Shown here piece after piece: positions 14,442-26,857 of a DNA stretch of 64,000 nt. Source of the stretch: Motacilla alba alba (Eukaryota; Chordata; Aves; Passeriformes; Motacillidae). The stretch lies in NCBI RefSeq assembly GCF_015832195.1, contig NC_052016.1, positions 83,241,047-83,305,046 of the forward strand. The letters are read 5' to 3'. The translations under genes and the position numbers were made by a program. Position 1 is the first letter of the stretch; the number at the start of each line of letters is the position of its first letter. The notes under the pieces were generated by a model. The model was given only the letters and a program-made list of their open reading frames with translations, had not been told where the DNA came from and did no database searches.

Positions 14442-14962
14442 AATAGAATAATAAAATGGTTTGTTTTGGAAGGGACCTTAAAGACCACTTAGTTCCAATG
14501 TCCCTGCAATAGGCAAGGACACCTCTCACTTAACCAGGGTGATCAGGGCCCCATCCAACCTGCCCTTGAACACTTCCAGGCATGGAACATCCACAGCTTC
14601 TCTGGGCAACATGTTCCAGTGCCTCACTACCCTTGTTTCCTAATAGGAAACATTTCTTCCTAATATCTATTCTAAACCAACTCCTGTTCAGTTCAAAGCC
14701 ATGACTCCTTGTCCAGTCATGACATCCCCTTGTGAAAATTTCCTCTCCAGCTTTCTTGCAGGCCCCTTTAGGTACTGGAAAGCTGCTCTAAGGTCTAACT
14801 GTAGCCTTCTCTTCTCCAAGATTAACCACAACTTCATGGCTTTCATCTGGACCCACCCCAACAGGCCCAGGCCTTCCTTATGTTGGGAGCCCCAGATCTG
14901 GATACAGTGCTCCAGGCTGGGTCTCACAAGTGCAGAGACCCCACCTGAGGGTGGGATATACA
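14442..14962 (-). mobile_element. CR1 LINE 3' fragment including end of ORF2 region
   Basis: Read on the minus strand this runs from a degraded reverse-transcriptase ORF tail (VRPSLEHCIQIWGSQHKEG, then LEKRRLQLDLRAAFQYLKG) into the 3' UTR. It ends in AAGGTCCCTTCCAAAACAAACC and an ATTCTATT tail. The ORF remnant is truncated, so the copy is dead. At about 520 bp this is the longest CR1 copy in the window. Confidence 0.93.
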
Positions 14963-16124
14963 AATGGTGTCTGCCTGCTTTAGGTGAAAAAATGTTGCTA
15001 GGCTGATGTAAATATTACAAAAGCCTGTTGGTTTTCCTTCCTGGTTGGTAGAGGAACATGATACTACCAAGTTAATAATCATTATTTATATTGTTAGCTC
15101 TTATCTTTCTATATAGAGCACGTGGGAAATAGTGAGGACAAAAAATAAATTTTCCTTTAACTGAAGCAGAACACACTTGACTTTGAAGGCCTTTTTTAGT
15201 GACTGAATATCAGCAATGTTAAGTGTCTGTGAAAAGATTTCCCCAGAGAGCACATAGAATCCAGTGTACAGTGCAGCATATATCACTGTCAGATGATGTC
15301 ATTTTTCCTAATTTTTTATTGAAAAATATGATACATGTAAACAGGATTTTAAGAAAGCAGTCATTTTTGTTTCAACTTTTAGAAGAGTGTTTGCTGTTCT
15401 TTTTTCTGTCTTCTCACCTTTTTTTCTCTTCTGAAACCATGGAAAACAATTTGCGCCATAGATACCATCCTTTTCCCTTTGACAAACATACAAACATTGA
15501 TTTTTTTTTTCACCCATATTTTGAACAGAGCCAAAACTGGCATGGCTTATTGTGTTTAATAGGAACAAAATCATCAACTTCATTACCACCTAGTCCTGTT
15601 GTGCCAAAACATGCTCATTTCTGTACAGTAATGTCCACCAATATCAGTGCAGAAATGGGAATAATAGTTATTTCCTTCCATACACTCAGCCATCAGGAAA
15701 AAACCTGGATATTTTCATAAAAATCTGAGAACAGGAATGAAGAGTCTTCTCCAAAACAAATTGTTGAAAAGATGCTTTATGACTTTATAGGCCTTGGGTC
15801 ATGTCCTATTCTTGGCAGATATAAGTATTAATAATAAACCTAATGTCTTCTTTAAAACATAGCATTGAGAGGTTACACTTTTGGGTTTACACTATCACAT
15901 TCAGAAAATCTGAAGTTAGTGTTATTTCTTTACAGCAATAAACTGTGGGTACAACAGCATAGGACAGAGCCTAACATTTCTTCTTTAATGTGCCACTAGA
16001 TCTGCACCCTCTTCTTGCTTATGTCTGGAAGGACCGAGAAGAAATGCCATTAAATCAGTGTTCATATCCCAGGGCTAGAGCTGGGTTAGTGATAGCAGAA
16101 TTTCATCAACATTTGTTATTCTAA
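14963..16124. other. Intronic sequence, no supported gene
   Basis: Holds the longest open frame of the window, 15223-15720 on the + strand (165 codons). It is T-rich and Phe/Leu/Ser-heavy, with no recognisable domain or splice context, and is probably chance. Confidence 0.6.
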
Positions 16125-16345
16125 TGTCGTGGTTTGAGAGGAAATGAGTTTTTGGGAGGTGGTAGCCCCCATGAAATCTAGTAAGAAGAGGAGCTGGATT
16201 CAGTGGATGCACACAAAGACTAGGAATTTCGTGAAGGTGGGTCCCCAGCACAGACCAGAGGCAGAGGAGGAGCTCAGTTGGAAAAGGAGGGTGGGGCAGA
16301 GCAGTGCAGAGGCTCGAATGCCCAAAGCTACTGCTTTAGCCTCCT
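16125..16345 (+). mobile_element. LTR 5'-end fragment related to the 48.7-kb element
   Basis: The first 41 bases (16125-16165), starting TGTCGTGGTTTGAGAGG, are identical to the reverse complement of 50841-50881, the 5' terminus of the complete LTR element. Beyond that the two differ, so this is either another subfamily sharing the terminus or a rearranged copy. I cannot find the matching 3' end (TCAAACCATGACA-like) downstream. The right border is a guess. Confidence 0.7.
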
Positions 16346-18817
16346 AAAGAGGGGATGCATTATGAAAAAATTCACAGCAAACTTAACCCCTAAGTAAACT
16401 GGGAGGCTGGAATATCTCTCCAGAGGCCTCCAGTGCTGACATCTCCACATTTGGTGTTCAGGGAGCCAGGGAGTACTGTTGTACTAAGTGCTTATAATGG
16501 AAAGAACACGTTAAAACTCAAAGTTATAGGAAGTCTATCCCAAAACATTCCTATACCTCCCTACACTTCATAGTCCATTTTTATAGCATACATCAGTCTT
16601 ACAGGGAAAAAGAGTTAATGCATAATCATAAATCCCCACTGGATGAAACAGGAGCTGTTGGATGAATTTTTGTTGTTTTCTTTTGGGAAATGTTTGTTTT
16701 AGATAATCAAAAATTTCAGAGGGACAATTAATACAATGGTTCCCTGGCTACTGGTCTGGAAGCCTCAGCAATGTATAGCCAGACAGCAGTCTTTCTGTGG
16801 AAAATGTTCCATTTTTTAATTTTTCAGCCTTTATTAAAAGCATTTTTTTCCTGCTGTGAAATTTTTAGTGGGAACACACTTTTTATTTTCTGCAAAACAC
16901 TGTTGTGTATTATTATTTATGATGATTACAGCATATCAGACAAGTGGCCTTGTGATGACCATTAACTTTTTATAGTACTTTGACCTTCTCTAGACTGGAC
17001 AAACATTTTTACTCTTGATCTCCCAATCCTCTAAAAGATCAGGACACAGATAACTTGGAAGAATTAAGGAACTCAAGTGTAGGATTTTTTTACAACGTTG
17101 CCCCAATTCTATTGATTAGTTCTGTTTCATCCCAATATTATAGTTAGTGCAGCTAGGCAAACATAGAGAAATTGCTCTTTCCTTTCAAGAGGAATGTCAA
17201 AACAATAAATAGATTAGTCATGCCAACAGCATTGATTTGCGACAGCCTTGATGTATGCAGTCATTTGGGATTCAAACATTTATCAGTGGGGGGAAAAAAA
17301 CTCATGGTTTTTATTGGCTGCATTGAGACTTGCTGGGAGAAAATGCTATTAGGTATCTCAAAATTCTCTGCATAGTGGCAGGCTTTTAAATGCAATGAGA
17401 TATCCGCAGTACATTTCCATATTAATCAATAAAATGAAAGGCAAAAATCAATTTTGTCTGTGCAACTGTGTGTGACACCTCCCTAAGAGCTGCTCCATTG
17501 GGATGGATTCATGCCAGCAAAGATGGTCATAGGCTGATTGTTTATTTATGGCAAGGAAAGGCATAAAGTCATCTTACTGACAAAGTAGCAGGAAAGATGT
17601 TACTCGTAGGATGTCTGTTCAAAAGCCTGGCACTGGTACCTGGGAAATATGCATTTCAGACTTTAATAGCAACTGTGGCTTCCCACATGAAACATGGACA
17701 ATGATTTTCTTTGATTCAGAGGAAATAAAGGTTGAATTTACCAAAGAAACTGAGGATCATCCAGTTATTCTCTGAAAAGATGATAACACTGAGGAATTTG
17801 CCATATATACTTGGAATTAACAAATTATCATTATTGTAACTTCAAGAAATTAATAAAATGTGATCCACTACTTTTGTATTCCACATCTCTTTTCCTGTAC
17901 TGGAATAAGCACTGAACATTAAGACACCCTCATGTGACCCACAATTTGGCCAGCCACTGTGGCATCCTCTGGTAATTCTTCTAATTCAGGACTGTATGAT
18001 GTTAGATTATGGTTTGTGTCGTATCTTAAAGATTTCATTTATCACTTCTGCAATGCGCTATCCATGATGTTATTTTACTGTAGATTATTTGTAACCATAA
18101 ACCTATTTTCTTTGGTGCTCTTTTCCTTCTCCAGTTATTCTCCAAATATTCAATGTGAGGTTTTCTGATGATTGCTAAGACGTTATGGTAGCATAAACTG
18201 AAAAGCTTGGTTTTGAGTGACAATGGCCATCTCAAAACCCTTCATTGCCTAAACGATATCAGGATTTATTTTTTTTTTCTTATACTCATCAGTTGATTCT
18301 ATTTTATTGCTCAGCCACTCAGTATCATGGCATCCTTCTCTCATTTTCTAGGTCATATTTACTCTCTTGAACAGTAACACTAGTGTTCATTTTCACCTTA
18401 CTGTTTACTCCCAGTCCCATTTTATTGAAAAGATAACAACAAGGAAGTCTTGGCTGGGGTCCTGTGTAGTCTGTTAAAAATGTCTCTGCAGCAGAAGTTA
18501 TCTCCAAGATTTTCATCATCTAGCTGTTCATCCACTGGACCCTTTTAACCGAAAAAATGGCTAAAAATTCATTGATAATGCAGCACTGAAGATGCATTAC
18601 GTCTAGTCACATACAAAGACTGTGAAGCAGAAAAAATTATTCGTAGCAAAGAAAAAAAGAGATTGATGACCAATGTCCTTTCATAAGGCAGTGAACTGCC
18701 AATAGGAACATCAGTCTGTTAGGTTTAAAACTGGATTTTTGCAGAAGACATTAAAGTCATAGATACCACCACACTAAGTAGTAGAAAGATTATGAAAGGT
18801 GGAAAAAAACTTTTTAC
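16346..18817. other. Intronic sequence, no supported gene
   Basis: AT-rich, with no recognisable repeat or exon. Part of the left edge may still belong to the LTR fragment that begins at 16125. Confidence 0.55.
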
Positions 18818-19092
18818 AAGAGCATGAAGCATCAGGACTAGGGGATGTAGCTTCAAACTGAGAGAAAGTAGGTTTAGTTAGATATTAGGAAAAAAATCTT
18901 GACTGTGAGGGTGGTGAGGCACTGGAACAGTTTGCCCAAAGCAATGGTAGATGTTGCATCTCTGGGAGTGTTCAAGGCCAGGCTGGATGGGGCTCTGAGA
19001 AACCTGGTCAAGTGAAAGGTGTCCCTGCCCATGGCGGGGGGTTGGAATTTGATGATTTTTAAGGTCCCTTCCAATCCAATCCATACTATAAG
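18818..19092 (+). mobile_element. CR1 LINE 3' fragment
   Basis: Typical CR1 3' region on the + strand: AACTGAGAGAAAGTAGGTTTAG, GACTGTGAGGGTGGTGAGGC, TTCAAGGCCAGGCTGGATGG, GTGTCCCTGCCCATGG and AAGGTCCCTTCCAATCC. It is 5'-truncated and its tail is degenerate. Confidence 0.93.
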
Positions 19093-22000
19093 ATGCTAAG
19101 ACAAGATTCTATGCTGTGTGTAGATTAGACACTGTAAAGGGTGAAGTTATTCTTTAAATAACTAAAAGTTTTTGAAACAAACTTTTTATGAAAGTAAAAT
19201 ATGTATCAATTTTCCAGAAGAGATAATGGACAGGTCATTAATTATGTGTTAAAAAAGGTATCATAAATTCTGCCAAGGTTGGAAAAATCTCTACTGCACA
19301 AAATTTAGAATTAGAAGTGGGGAAGGAAATAAAAAATAATGTAGAAATTATATTCACTGTAATTTCTGAATATAAGTAGACATTTGAAAAATGTGTCAGG
19401 ACTGACATGGGAAATATGAATTATAAATCAGTTGTGATGAAGGGGATGAGGAAATCAGATGCATCAAGGGAATCAAGGAAGTTTTCTGAGTCAGACATAT
19501 GGAACAAAAAGGACCTCTGCAAAACAAAATTAATGAGATCCAACTCTAAAAGTTTAATTAGTTCTAGGCACCACAATACTAGAGAATTCTTTTAAAGGAA
19601 ATAAAGCAAACAGGAAAAGACCTGAGGAAATCACTTGTGAAAACAGAATAAGAAAATAACATGGAAAATATGAACAAGCACAAACTAAAGGATGTGATAA
19701 ATATCTACATATTTCTGAGGGATTTAACAAAGAATAAATAATCAAACTGGTTAAGGTTATATGAAGCAGCTTATTAGAAATAGTTGAGTTAAATTAAGCA
19801 GCAGAAAAAATACACCGCACAGCTGGACAAATATTCTGATAGTGATGTATGGCAGACAGTGAAATAGCTTTCATTAAAAAATGCCAGAAAAATATAGCAA
19901 AGCTATTTTAAAATTTTTCTGCACAGAGCTCTAGGGATTTTATACCTAGGAATTTATATCTAGGGTTGTAACTCTGCATGGGCTTTGGAATGGTTGAAAA
20001 GATCTTTGAGGTTCTAATGTCTTTGACTGTATAATGATAATGCAAACTATGTACCCAGGAGATTTTTACTAAGGATACATTTAAATGTAGTAGGAAATTT
20101 CAGGCTATGATTTGTTCTTTTCAACCATTTCAGCCTATATCATCAAGAAAGAGTCAGAAAGATGGACTTTTTTCAGTGTTCCAAACTCCACCTATTTTAA
20201 AAGAATTATGCACACTGGTCTATGTTAATACAAATTTAAATTAACTACAGAAGGTAGCATACAGGCATGCATCAGTGGGGGTTCTCTTATTTACTAACAT
20301 TTTCTGTGGCTGACAATGAGACCATTTAAACCTCTCTTGGCATATGGAAAAAGCAACAAGACTAAGGTTTTAGGAATGTATTATGTTTTATTAATTGATG
20401 CATGTCAAACATTTAGACATAATGTTAGCTAAAATTCCAGTTCAGAAGAACGTCTTGCATTCAGCTACTATAGGTAGTGGAAGAATAAGGACAGTAGACA
20501 AAAATGACCATTTTGCCTAGTCTTTGCTATTTTCTTTTTGCATACATGAACAAAAACAAGACACGATCTAATAACAGTGTGTAAACTATTTAGAATTCCT
20601 CAAAGTAATAGAAAGACATAGAAGGAGAACAATTTTATATAGTAATTTTTTTCAATATGTGGAAGAAAAACATATGGTATCTGAAATACTCAAAAACTGC
20701 AGTTCACCCAACAAAACTCATTTTGTTTCTATCAGATGCAAAAAGATGACAATTGTGTGTCAATAACTCTTCATCCATATATCATAATTTCTTGATCTGC
20801 TCTACCTAAGAGACAGATACAATCCCAACAGGAATAATTAAATATCCCTTTAGTTTATTCATAATATTGACTTCTTTTTTTCCTTTTTATTTTGAAGGAA
20901 GACTAAGTGATACTGCCATGAACTGACATGGCTACATAGCTGATCAGAAATATCAAAAACCACATTTTAATTCTTAAATCTGTACATTCTTGTAATTAAA
21001 ACATAGATAATAAACAACTGGATCTGATTCTCTACACTCATTTTTAAAGTTTGCCTTTTAATTAGCTGGTAATTAACCTGGCAAGGACAATTCTGGATTC
21101 CAGTCCCTCCTGAAAGAACTTGTGATATAATTTCATTACATCATTCTTCAGACACCAGCCCTTCAAGCATAAGCCAGAAAACTGGATTCACTACTTTTTG
21201 ACTGTGTGCCTTAAATACCAATCTTTCAGTTCAGACTAGCCAATATTTCTATATTCCATAGAAATAACTTTAAAAAGAGAGATATTGGGAACTTTAGAAT
21301 AGCAGAGGTAGTTAAAGTGTTTTTCCAGCAGGTAAAATTTTGAGACTGCTTACAGCCAGAAAATAAATTGGAATGGAGTTTTCTATGCCTTGGTTGTACT
21401 GTGTACAGTTAGACACCTTCAGGAATGCATCCTTCTGCATTACTCCTTTGAAGAACTCCATGCTCAATCATTTCTCCATGCAGAAATTATAGGCTCAGAA
21501 GGGATAAGAGGGTGAATGGATCTCTGTCAGACTGCCCCTGTGGCAGTTCATTTGGGAGCTGCCTGCAGACCCCTTTACTCATACACACACTGTCTTGAAC
21601 CACAGCCTGGACCTCAAGACTGTCCAGACTCTGCACCCAGACTAAACCAAGTGTCCAGCAGAAACCTCAGGTCTTACCTGCTGCTGGTCTCCTACTCACA
21701 GGGTCATTGGCTTGAAGCTTGCGAGCTTCATTTTTTACACACACAGACACACACAGAATATTCTGCACAACCATGCTGTGATTCTCAAACAGAAAATGGT
21801 TAAGAATAGAGATTAATAAGGATATAGAGCAGACTGCAGTGATCAAGACTCTGACAAGTTTGCTGACCAGAGGTTTTTCCAGATGGCCTCTTTCATATGC
21901 CCTCTTCCACCTATTTTCCCATGGTTGTTCCTTAGCTCACCTTAATCCATCTTTCTTCGCCCTTGTTTTCTCCCATGTAAACAACCCACTCCAGATATAT

Positions 22001-23278
22001 TTTCCCCACTGCTCCCTGTTTTGTTCAGCTTCAGCTTCGTATGCTGATAATTTTCCCCTCCAGAAAAATCTCACCCCACATCCAGCAGTTTCTCATGCAA
22101 GGACTGACACATCATTTGCCTGCATATCTCCAGAGAGAAGCTTAACTGGTTGCTGTTAGCTGAATATCCAAATAAAAATATTGAGATTCCCTCTGTACAA
22201 GTGCAACAAAATTTTCAAGGAAAATGCCTTCTCCCATGAAACAAAAGAAAGCAAAAACCAAAAATGAACAAACAAAAACCCCACAAAACCACAAAAAAAT
22301 AAAATAAAGCAGGATGTAGAAAATTATAATGTTATTATTATATAGTATGAAGTGTATGTGGAGCTTATTGATACTCAGACAGGAAATCTGTAATGTGTCA
22401 GTTTAGCCTCATCAGGATAGAACCATATAGAATTCTAATACGAATAATAATTTGAAAAAGGGACTGTGGATCCTAAGGAAAACAGCAGTTTTGGCATCTC
22501 TCTCATGCCTTATTCTGTTTTCCTGAGAAGTGTTCTTATACCTCCCTTAGATGTGAGGTAGAGATTTACTTTCCTCTTCTTGAATTTTTTTAGTAAATCA
22601 TAATCTAGCAGTAAAAGTTTTGGCAGATTATTACAGGGATATATTTCCACTGATATTATATTTGTAAAAAGTCAATATGTACCCATATTTCACTTTTCAA
22701 TTTTTAGTTTTTAATTTGTTTCATTAGTTTACCATCTAATGCTCTAAAGATTTTATGATCACTATTTATATTTAGTGTCATGATGGAAAACTCACTGAGT
22801 TTTACCTGCATGACCTAGTAAATACAAACCAGACTCCTGCCTCCCCTTGCCCTTGGTCAGAAAGTTGGGAAGCTACCAAATGATCCCTGCCTTGCAGCCC
22901 AGCATATCAACAATTATATCCTATCCCAAAACAGTCATTGCCACTCTCAAGGTCACAGACAACTGCAACAGCTTTCTCACTCTGTTTACAACTATTTAAT
23001 CTGCAATCCATGGTCTTGTCCATAGACAAATCCTTTGAAGTTTCACAAACAAAAACTTACCCTTACCTTTGTTCACCAGCAGTTTTGGGAACAAGCACTT
23101 TGCAGTTCCCCATGAATAAGTGTAAGACCACATACCTAGAAGAAAAATAGAGAACTCTTAATGGGGAATTTAAAATAAGATCTTCCTCCTTTTTTTCCCC
23201 AAAACAAAATATACTTTGCAGTTTTGTGAAGGACACGCAATTTAGTATTTTACCATTCTTAGTTTCCATGAAGAAACT
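19093..23278. other. Intronic sequence, no supported gene
   Basis: Mostly AT-rich. A-rich simple sequence lies at 22239-22309, and short CA runs lie at 21736-21760. Two modest + frames (21516-21803 and 21839-22159) have no domain or splice support. Confidence 0.6.
22239..22309. repeat. A-rich simple sequence (CAAAA-like)
   Basis: An A/C low-complexity stretch made of AAAACC, AACAAAC and ACAAAACC units with very few other bases. Confidence 0.8.
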
Positions 23279-23522
23279 GTCGTAATACGACACGAAAAGA
23301 CGCCACGGACACTGCTGCTCTCCAGGTGAACAAAAAGAGGGACCTTTATTTTCTGACTCCAACATTTATAGTTTTCCAAAAGTGACAGTGGATTGGAGGG
23401 TGACAGTGCCACCTCTCCAATGACACCGGACAGACCAAGAGTCCATCAATTCTCTCCTCCTCCATGAAAGAATGCAAAACATAAGTTGTTTACAGAACTG
23501 TGTGTGAGAAAGTTCGTAACAA
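23279..23522 (-). mobile_element. Short avian endogenous-retrovirus LTR, apparently complete, solo
   Basis: Read on the minus strand it starts TGTTACGAAC and ends TATTACGACA, so it has TG...CA termini. It carries a TATA-like CTATAAAT (23364-23371 on the + strand) and, shortly after, an AATAAA polyadenylation signal (23345-23350). The following GGTCCCTCTTTTTGTTCACC has an R/U5 look. The order U3-TATA-AATAAA-R-U5 and the length of about 244 bp fit a compact avian LTR. No internal retroviral sequence adjoins it. The flanking hexamers AGAAAC and AGAATG are only a poor target-site duplication, so the right border is less certain. Confidence 0.72.
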
Positions 23523-26500
23523 GAATGCAAACATCAGAAGGCTTAGCAAAGTCTTAGAAAATCAGGGTGACAAAGAAACAACATTTATAGACTTCATACA
23601 TAGATTCTCTCTTGGATTCCCCTGGGGGAAGCTCAGCCACTGCTGGAATCTCACTGATAATTTTGAAGTAGAAGAGCAACAATGTGCATGAAAGGAAAAA
23701 CAGATGTCACAGCCAAATTAACAGAGACCCTAAAAATGCCTTTCCTTATCAGCCTCCCAAATTTTCCCTATCAGAGCTTCTTTGTATTTTCTGGATGATA
23801 GAAAGAGGGCAAGAAAAAGGGGGCACTGATGGTTCTTGCCAGAACTTTGTATTTCAGCCTAGTTTAGAGGGGGTTATAACTTGTCAGAAGTCTCATACAT
23901 CAGTTTCACTTTCCCTGCTCCTTTTATTTCAATCTGGAGTTCACTAGGAAGTTTTCTGGGAAACTGCCCTGAAAGAAATGTAACACAAACAGGAACACAT
24001 CACTTTTGGTATCAGGATTATAGGAGGGTGGCTTTTTCCAAGGAACCAGAGGCAGATTATTGTCTATTTGTATTGTTAGTCTATCCATTATTTTGCCTGT
24101 AGATGCCTAGGGCTCATAAAGTACTTGCATATCTTGAAATTCACACCTGGTCTTCTGAATGTTTAAGTTATACAATAAATCACTTAGCATGATGACCAGT
24201 TTTCTCCTGTGCTTCTCATAAAAATGACACTATAAAACCTTAAAAAAAACCTATAAAGCAAACAAAAAAATTCTTTAGGATCCCTTTCTTAAATACTGCT
24301 TAAAATGAAACAAGGTCCTTCTAAAAGCCATTGACAAATACCTGTGTTTTTTCTTGATATGGAAAACAGAACATAAGGAAGTTAAAGAGAGCTGCTGTGC
24401 TCAGCTGGCAGAGACATGTTGGCGGCCCTTGGACCACACCCTACGCCTTCAGTAGCCTTTGAGGGGTTACTGCATCAGGAAGGTCCCCACCCCTGTTTTC
24501 AGCATCCAGGAGAGGCTGAGAGCAGCAGCACTGATGGTGACCCGGGTGTGCCATATGCTCTGCACTTTCTCAGGACCACTGGCAAGCCTGTGTCCTCAAG
24601 TGAGCAATTAATCACATCTATTGTTTCCAAGTCCCTGACTACCCACAGCACAAGAATGACTTACCTAAATCGAGTTCCTGATCCACTCACCCCAGCTGGC
24701 AGCCAGATGCCAGCTTTTTGCCAGATGCTATAGTATATGGAGAAAGAAGACATACTGAACCTAAGAAAGCAGATTTGGAAAAATACAAAAGAGAAAAAAT
24801 AAAGAACATATGTAATTGAACTATACAGTCCAAGTATATTAACAACATAAAAAAACAGGTGAGTCAATCATCCAGTTTTCAGATTTTTTTATAGCACAAA
24901 CAATAATTAAGTTCCCAATATCTACTATTTGAGGTGATTGAGAAATTATTAAGCCCACTCAGATTTACACTGAACTCAATTAGGCTTTTCAGTTCAAGGG
25001 TCTGTTCTTGAGAATTAGGATTTCAAGACTAAACCATCTAGATTTTCTGAACTTCATATTGAAATCTTTCCAGTTTCTCATGTAGTAATATTCATAACAT
25101 TTTAGAAGGAAAAAAAAAAAGGACTTGGGACAGCAGTGTTGTGTTTGTTGATACACAATTAGAGATTTGAAGAGCTACAGTCTGGTGAGGACCATTGCAA
25201 TGTTTTGACTGTCCTGTCATAAATCTCAGCTTATTACATTTCATCTGATTTTCACTGTATTCAACCTAACAGCTTCCACTTCACTTAATTGCACAGGGTA
25301 GCTGGTATATATGTGCTGATATGGAACTGTACAAGTGAATAGTAAAGTTTATCACTGTAGTGAGAGTTAGGGTTGGCAAAAAAGAGAACTCAACCTAATG
25401 ACCTGAGGAAATATTTTCCAAGAGAGCAATTCACCTTAAACACTATACAGTGTTTCTTCATAGAAATCAATGTTATGGATGAAAAATTCAGTCTTAATTT
25501 AAATCTGAGGCCTAACAAAAAATTTCTAGTATCAAGCTAGTTAAATACAGAAGTGAGTTTGATCCCAAGGGGCCTGAACATTCATTAACAACATCCAATT
25601 ATAAGACTACCTTGTTCTTCCAGGCTTCTCTCAGTCTGTGGCTGTCAGATATCATCTGGATATGTTTTATTTAGTCAGGAGCAGCATAATGGTTAGAAAA
25701 AGGGTAGAAGGAAGAGCACAGTCAGACAGAAGCTAAGGAAACAATTTTGGCATTCATAGAATAGCCACTTGTTCATCCTCTTTTGCTAGACTGAGCTTGT
25801 AGTACTCCTACCAGAAGGAGACAAGAATAACCCAGCAGCCTGGTCACTGCTAAGTCAGCCACAGCCCCACAAAGCTGCTGGAACTGAAATAAAAATGAAT
25901 CCTCAAACATCAATTTTCCATTTGTGCAAGAACTCATCTGAACTGTGCAATTGTCCAAGATTTCTTGTCTGAGCTGATCTCTAAATTGAGAATTAACTGG
26001 AAGCACAACTTGGGTCAGCCTCAGAAATAATGCTGAAGGAGGAATTTGTTTTACTTCAGCCCTTCAAGCATCTCTTGTCACAACATTTAATCCATTTCTC
26101 AGACTCTTCCTCTTCAAATATATCCCTGTATAGGCCTCTACTTCAGCATTAGTTCTATCTCACATCCTAACCCCAAAACAAAAATACAAACTGCTGATAT
26201 AAAGATGTACCTGTCATATTTTTCCCTTCAGCCCATGCTCCCCAGGCATATCTTTAAGATATAATTAAATAAAAGATCACAAGGCTGTAATGTCAAGTGT
26301 CACTGTTGGCTCATAGCCTCTCACTGCTCCACAGACTTAAGTTATGAATAGCTACCTGGAGTGGTCCAGATTCATTCCAAGCCAGAGGAGGAGACAGAAA
26401 TTAAAGAATATGGACAAGCAGGGATTTACTGTTTGATTTTTCTCTCTCCTTTTGTTTTCTTTTATTTTCTCTTACTTTCTTCCTTTCCTTTATGTAAAGC

Positions 26501-26700
26501 AATAAAGCTATAGCCCATATGATTGAAATGTAAACTTGACTCTAACCTAACTTGAACCCCAGCTCTTGAAAGCATCATCAGACCTATACCATACCATATC
26601 AAAGAAAGAACTCAACATAACAAAAAGCTCACCTTTGGCAGCCAGGAATTATCCACATTCCTCAGCCTTTTCTCTCTTCCTTAACACTGACTAGTAGACA
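23523..26700. other. Intronic sequence, no supported gene
   Basis: No exon or nameable repeat seen. A + frame at 24416-24733 (105 codons) has no family match that I know. A short A run sits near 25110. Confidence 0.6.
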
Positions 26701-26840
26701 GATATATAGATAGATATATAGATATAGATATAGATATAGATATAGATAGATATAGATATAGATATAGATATAGATATAGATATAGATATAGATATAGATA
26801 TAGATAGATATAGATATAGATATAGATATAGATAGATATA
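26701..26840 (+). repeat. (GATATA)n/(GATA)n microsatellite
   Basis: About 140 bp of GATATA hexamers interrupted at intervals by single GATA tetramers. It runs directly into a perfect AT-rich palindrome on its right side. Confidence 0.97.
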
Positions 26841-26857
26841 AACATATATGTTTATAT
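26836..26857. repeat. 22-bp perfect palindrome at microsatellite edge
   Basis: ATATAAACATA followed by TATGTTTATAT is its own reverse complement, and pairing stops at the next base on each side. It abuts the GATATA array and may promote slippage or a cruciform. Confidence 0.95.

Noticed and set aside
15223..15720. 165-codon + strand open frame, longest in the window
   Set aside because: T-rich composition, no domain, no splice context, intronic position.
24416..24733. 105-codon + frame with balanced composition
   Set aside because: No homologue known to me and no splice support for joining to GPC6.
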